The position numbers were made by a program, and so were the translations under genes. From contig NZ_JAUSWF010000003.1 in assembly GCF_030815095.1 (NCBI RefSeq), positions 1-64,000 on the forward strand: a DNA stretch of 64,000 nt, in the 5' to 3' direction. This stretch comes from Aedoeadaptatus ivorii (GTDB taxonomy: Bacteria > Bacillota > Clostridia > Tissierellales > Peptoniphilaceae). Positions 60,845 to 64,000 of the stretch are shown here, piece by piece (position 1 is the stretch's first letter; the number at the start of each line of letters is the position of its first letter). A model generated the notes under the pieces. That model saw nothing but the letters and a program-made list of their open reading frames with translations. It was not told the origin of the DNA and ran no database searches.

Positions 60845-61921
60845 CTACTGGTGGGCGGGCTTGGCGAAGATCATCTTTCCGGCACTGGTCTGCAACATAC
60901 TGGTGACGATGCAGTCGATTTCTTTGCCCAGATAGTCGATGCCGTTTTCCACGACGATCATCGTGCCGTCGTCCAGATACCCGAGCCCCTGCTTGTCCTG
61001 GCTACCGGGCTTTACCACCGACACGCGGATCTTTTCGCCAGTTACAAAGACGGGCTTTAAGGCATTCGCCAAGGCATTGATATTTAAGACCGGTATGCCC
61101 TGCACCGCGGCAACCTTATTGAGATTGTAGTCGTTGGTGACCACCATCCCCTTCACCTCTTTTGCCATCTTGAGGAGCTTGGCGTCCACGTCGTGGGCTT
61201 CGGGATAGTCCCGCTCCGAGACCACGATCTCGAGCTTGTCGTCCTCTTGCATTTTGCGAATGGCATCGAGGCCTTTTCTTCCTCGGGTCCGCTTCATACC
61301 GTCGGCAGAATCGGCGATCAACTGCAGCTCCGCCACCACAAAGGTGGGAACCACAATCGGACCCTCTAAAAATCCCAGTGCCAAAATATCCGAAATCCTG
61401 CCGTCGATAATCACCGACGAATCCAGGATTTTTGCCATAGCGGCTTTCCTCTCGCCGCTTTTTAACTTCGGCATCTCTTTGGCGGAGATGAAATTTTTAA
61501 GAGAAGTCGCGATCTCCTCCCGCTTAAACAGCATAATACGAATTCCCAATATGCCGAAAATGATATAGATAAACAGCGACAACAGGCTGCCAATAAAAGC
61601 GATGTCGAGCCGGTAGACCGGAATGGAGACCAGATAGGCCAATACCATCCCGATGACGAGCCCCGCAACGCCCCATAAAATATCGCCGGCGGGCAGATCT
61701 TTCATCCTCGCCTCTGCAAAGACGATCAAACGATCTACCCACCGATACACATACTTGCCGAGGAAGAAAAATAAAATTGCAAAAATGAGAAAAACAAAGA
61801 TCGGCAAGAAGAATGTAGGCACATAGGTTTCGACAATCCCTCTGGCGCCCAACTCGGTGAGCATTTCCAAGAATAGGCGCCCTACCGCCAAACCCAAGAC
61901 GGTAAACAATAGACGGAACAA
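60845..61921 (-). CDS. PIN/TRAM-domain membrane protein (YacL-like)
   Basis: At least 358 residues. Four membrane helices in the first 145 residues, then a PIN nuclease domain (about 160-295; ILDSSVIIDGRISD, FVVAELQLIADS, KGMVVTNDYNLN, all with acidic residues) and a TRAM RNA-binding domain (about 300-355). Likely a membrane-bound ribonuclease. 61921 is a TTG without ribosome-binding site; the frame continues upstream. An AAAGGAG at 61956-61962 is spaced ideally for an ATC codon at 61948, so the start is uncertain. Confidence 0.9.
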   Translation of the reverse strand: MFRLLFTVLGLAVGRLFLEMLTELGARGIVETYVPTFFLPIFVFLIFAILFFFLGKYVYRWVDRLIVFAEARMKDLPAGDILWGVAGLVIGMVLAYLVSIPVYRLDIAFIGSLLSLFIYIIFGILGIRIMLFKREEIATSLKNFISAKEMPKLKSGERKAAMAKILDSSVIIDGRISDILALGFLEGPIVVPTFVVAELQLIADSADGMKRTRGRKGLDAIRKMQEDDKLEIVVSERDYPEAHDVDAKLLKMAKEVKGMVVTNDYNLNKVAAVQGIPVLNINALANALKPVFVTGEKIRVSVVKPGSQDKQGLGYLDDGTMIVVENGIDYLGKEIDCIVTSMLQTSAGKMIFAKPAHQ

Positions 61922-61981
61922 AATGCGAAAAATTTGATTCGATCGGATAAAGACGCTCCTTTCTTTCTATAGTAATAGGGA

Positions 61982-62491
61982 TCAGGCATTGCCGGCGTCT
62001 TTCAGACAACCCTCTTTCATGGTCGTATCGACGATATCGACGACTTCGTCGAAGGTCTTGTCGTAGACCAATACCATCTCGGAAAGGATAATCTGGCGAG
62101 CATTATTCAGGATCTTTCGCTCTCCGGTGGATAGGGACTTTTCCATATCCAGAGATTCAAGGTTTTTGATGACCTTGGCGATTTCTTTTAAGTCACCGGT
62201 CTTAATCTTATCCTGATGGAATCGATAACGGCGGTTCCAATTGGAAGGCATGTCTTCCTTCGAAGGGTCCTTGAGGACATCCAGTACTTCGTGCATCTCC
62301 TGCGGGGTCTTGATTTCGCGCACCCCGACTTCGTCCATACTCCCTACGGGCACGAGTACGCGCATCTCGTTAACGGGGATCTTTAGGACATAGTACTCCT
62401 TCTTTTCCCCCAAAATCACTTTGCTCTCGATGTCGACGATCACGCCTGCTCCGTGGATCGGATAGACGATCTTATCTCCGATTTCAAACAT
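61982..62491 (-). CDS. CarD/CdnL-family transcription regulator
   Basis: 169 residues. N-terminal RNA-polymerase-interacting Tudor-like domain (1-65; FEIGDKIVYPIHGAGVI, KIPVNEMRVLVPVGS) and C-terminal helical DNA-binding domain (about 70-160; NWNRRYRFHQDKIKTGDL, LSTGERKILNNAR). Relatives bind the RNA polymerase beta subunit and steady open complexes, notably at rRNA promoters. AAAGGAGG precedes the start; a TACAAT stands about 40 bases upstream. Confidence 0.93.
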   Translation of the reverse strand: MFEIGDKIVYPIHGAGVIVDIESKVILGEKKEYYVLKIPVNEMRVLVPVGSMDEVGVREIKTPQEMHEVLDVLKDPSKEDMPSNWNRRYRFHQDKIKTGDLKEIAKVIKNLESLDMEKSLSTGERKILNNARQIILSEMVLVYDKTFDEVVDIVDTTMKEGCLKDAGNA

Positions 62492-62596
62492 AGGTACCTC
62501 CTTTACCGGAATGTCTACCTATCTATTGTACCACAAGTGAATAAAATATTAAATGTTATCATATATTTCGCCCCGGATTAAGGGAAATCGAACAAT

Positions 62597-62630
62597 AAAA
62601 AAAGGGAGACCCGGAGGTCTCCCCAAAAAA
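62597..62630 (-). terminator. Terminator of etfBA
   Basis: Minus-strand stem GGGGAGACC / GGGTCTCCC with a 3-base loop and seven T, about 30 bases after the etfA stop. Confidence 0.92.
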
Positions 62631-62657
62631 AGGATGTATTCTTGATGAATATAAAAC

Positions 62658-63665
62658 TTAAATGGATTCTTTTCTGGCTTTTGCCTTTTTGTATTCTTCG
62701 ACGAGTTTCGGCAGAATCTTGTTGATATCGCCGACGATACCCAAATCCGCCACTTCGAAGATCGGTGCGCCGTCGTTTTTGTTGATGGCGATAATCAGAC
62801 CGGAGTCTTCCATGCCCGCCAAGTGTTGGATAGCGCCGGAAATACCCATGGCAAAGTAAACGTCAGGGCGAACGGTCTTACCGGTTTGTCCGACTTGACG
62901 ATCTTTTTCGATCCAGCCAGCGTCGACAGTCGCACGAGAGGAGGAAACTTCCCCTTCCATAAGGTCTGCGAGTTCTTGCAGATTTTCGAATCCTTCGGGG
63001 CCGCCGATACCGCGTCCACCGGATACGAGCACTCTCGCTTCGGTGATGTCCATCTTCTTCTTTTCGTCTTTTGCGACTTCGAGAATCTTGACGTTCATGT
63101 CGGCGTCGGTAAATTGAATGTCTTCTACGATCACTTCGCCCTTGCGATTTTCGTCATTGTCCAAAGCTTGCATAACGCCGGGACGTACGGTCGCCATTTG
63201 GGGTCTAAAGTCTTCGCAGACGATGGTGGCCATAAGGTTTCCGCCGAATGCCGGACGGGTCATTCTGAGGAATTTGGTTTCTTCGTCGATATCCAGTCCC
63301 GTACAGTCTGCGGTCAGACCTGTGTGGATCCGCGCAGCGAGTCTCGGTGCCAGGTCGCGGCCGATGGAGCTCGCTCCGTAGAGCACGATTTCGGGTTCGT
63401 ATTTTTTGATGATTTCGAATACGGCTTTTGCATAGGGCTCGGTTACGTATTCCTTCAACATGGGATCGTCGACGACGATGACCTTGTCCGCACCGTGGGA
63501 AATGCAGATATCGGCGAGGTTTTTAATGTTTTCGCCCAAAACGACCGCATAGACTTCCTGTCCGAGGTCGTCGGCGAGTTGGCGTCCCTTACCGATCAGT
63601 TCCGTGCTGACTTTTTGTAATTCACCGTCTCTTTGTTCGGCGATAATAAAGACATTTTTGCTCAT
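62658..63665 (-). CDS. etfA: Electron transfer flavoprotein alpha subunit
   Basis: 335 residues from the ATG at 63665; a GTG three codons upstream is too close to GGGAGAG. N-terminal domain (about 1-190) and the FAD-binding C-terminal domain (LVSGGRGIGGPEGFENL, SSRATVDAGWIEKDRQVGQTGKTVRPDVY, GISGAIQHLAGM, IAINKNDGAPIFEVADLGIVGD). Passes electrons from dehydrogenases, in anaerobes often with electron bifurcation. The gene follows etfB by 27 bases. Confidence 0.96.
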   Translation of the reverse strand: MSKNVFIIAEQRDGELQKVSTELIGKGRQLADDLGQEVYAVVLGENIKNLADICISHGADKVIVVDDPMLKEYVTEPYAKAVFEIIKKYEPEIVLYGASSIGRDLAPRLAARIHTGLTADCTGLDIDEETKFLRMTRPAFGGNLMATIVCEDFRPQMATVRPGVMQALDNDENRKGEVIVEDIQFTDADMNVKILEVAKDEKKKMDITEARVLVSGGRGIGGPEGFENLQELADLMEGEVSSSRATVDAGWIEKDRQVGQTGKTVRPDVYFAMGISGAIQHLAGMEDSGLIIAINKNDGAPIFEVADLGIVGDINKILPKLVEEYKKAKARKESI

Positions 63666-63692
63666 TTCATTCACTCTCCCTGTATGGCAATC

Positions 63693-64000
63693 TTAGATAA
63701 TAAACTTTTCTTCCAACTTGGAGACGATGGCTTTGGCTGCTTCGTCGGCAGACAGATCGGTCATTTTAATACCTGCACCCTTGCCTTCCTTCGCATAGGA
63801 TTTTTTGACCTTGGTCGGGGAACCCTTCAGGCCGATGTGGTCGATATTAAGATGTTCCTTAATGTCGTCCAATCCCCAAACGGCGATGTCTTTTTCATAG
63901 GCATCGAATACGCCCGATACGGTCATATAGCGAGGCTCGGCGAGTTCGGCGAGTGCGGTGATGACACAGGGGGTCTTGATTTCTACTTTGTGGTAGCGGT
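63693..64000 (-). CDS. etfB: Electron transfer flavoprotein beta subunit, partial
   Basis: The last 100 or so codons; the gene begins beyond the right edge. The frame is open through 64000 and reads HKVEIKTPCVITALAELAEP before RYMTVSGVFDAYEKDI, the C-terminal part of EtfB with its conserved PRYM segment. The internal ATG at 63926 is not the start. Forms the heterodimer with EtfA. Confidence 0.93.
   Translation of the reverse strand, partial: RYHKVEIKTPCVITALAELAEPRYMTVSGVFDAYEKDIAVWGLDDIKEHLNIDHIGLKGSPTKVKKSYAKEGKGAGIKMTDLSADEAAKAIVSKLEEKFII

Overview
The window reads as a piece of a low-to-mid GC Gram-positive anaerobe of the Bacillota, most like the Clostridia/Tissierellia. The signs are two T-box leaders in front of aminoacyl-tRNA synthetase genes, an Asp23/AmaP/DUF2273 alkaline-shock operon, MutS2, ZapA, a CarD-type regulator, a YacL-type PIN/TRAM protein, CsaB (wall-polymer pyruvylation), EtfAB at the right edge, and no outer-membrane genes. 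No sporulation gene, phage, insertion sequence or CRISPR array was seen. The exact genus is inference; nothing here fixes it.

Layout. 1-370: no gene, but three tandem sigma-A-type promoters pointing left, as in front of an rRNA operon lying off the window. 371-13537 (minus): a core-gene block, pheS-pheT-zapA-U32 peptidase-mutS2-argS, then a terminator and a B12-radical SAM/TPR gene pair. 13687-13994: tRNA-Cys (plus), tRNA-Gly and tRNA-Phe (minus). 14054-17759 (minus): hpt, CPBP protease, sirtuin, methyltransferase, hslO. 17848-18312 (plus): DUF4364. 18343-19803 (minus): amaP-DUF2273-asp23 envelope-stress operon. 19918-25191 (minus): T-box-controlled valS, trpS and an amidohydrolase. 25353-27448 (plus): rpsD and murC. 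27471-39197 (minus): polar amino-acid ABC importer, uvrBA, and ftsE-ftsX-EnvC-like M23-CtpA-type protease (division and wall remodelling). 39277-40499: a 5-formyl-THF cyclo-ligase gene converging on and overlapping an isolated larB.

40615-49318 (plus) is the accessory part. First comes a MacB-like ABC exporter whose operon includes an unusual secreted low-complexity/CARDB-like protein. Then comes a redox/transferase cluster: a double-rhodanese lipoprotein, a DUF2064 'transferase 1', two TVP38/VTT membrane proteins, a family-2 'transferase 2', a 2x[4Fe-4S]/CCG oxidoreductase and a C_GCAxxG_C_C redox protein. A small FMN-binding lipoprotein converges on it. This is the best candidate here for an undescribed system.

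49820-57663 (minus) is a cell-surface polymer cluster (secreted unknown, GT4, DUF4330, unknown membrane protein, O-antigen-ligase-like, csaB, tagA/wecG-like) ending in transketolase. 57775-59311 (minus) holds an AcpS-NnrD fusion and a MazF without antitoxin. 59385-60799 (plus) is tyrS behind a strikingly short T-box leader. 60845-64000 (minus) has yacL-like, carD-like, etfA and partial etfB.

Transcription units are compact, with many 1-50 nt overlaps, strong hairpin terminators, and several terminators that use the end of the upstream gene (stop codon in the loop).
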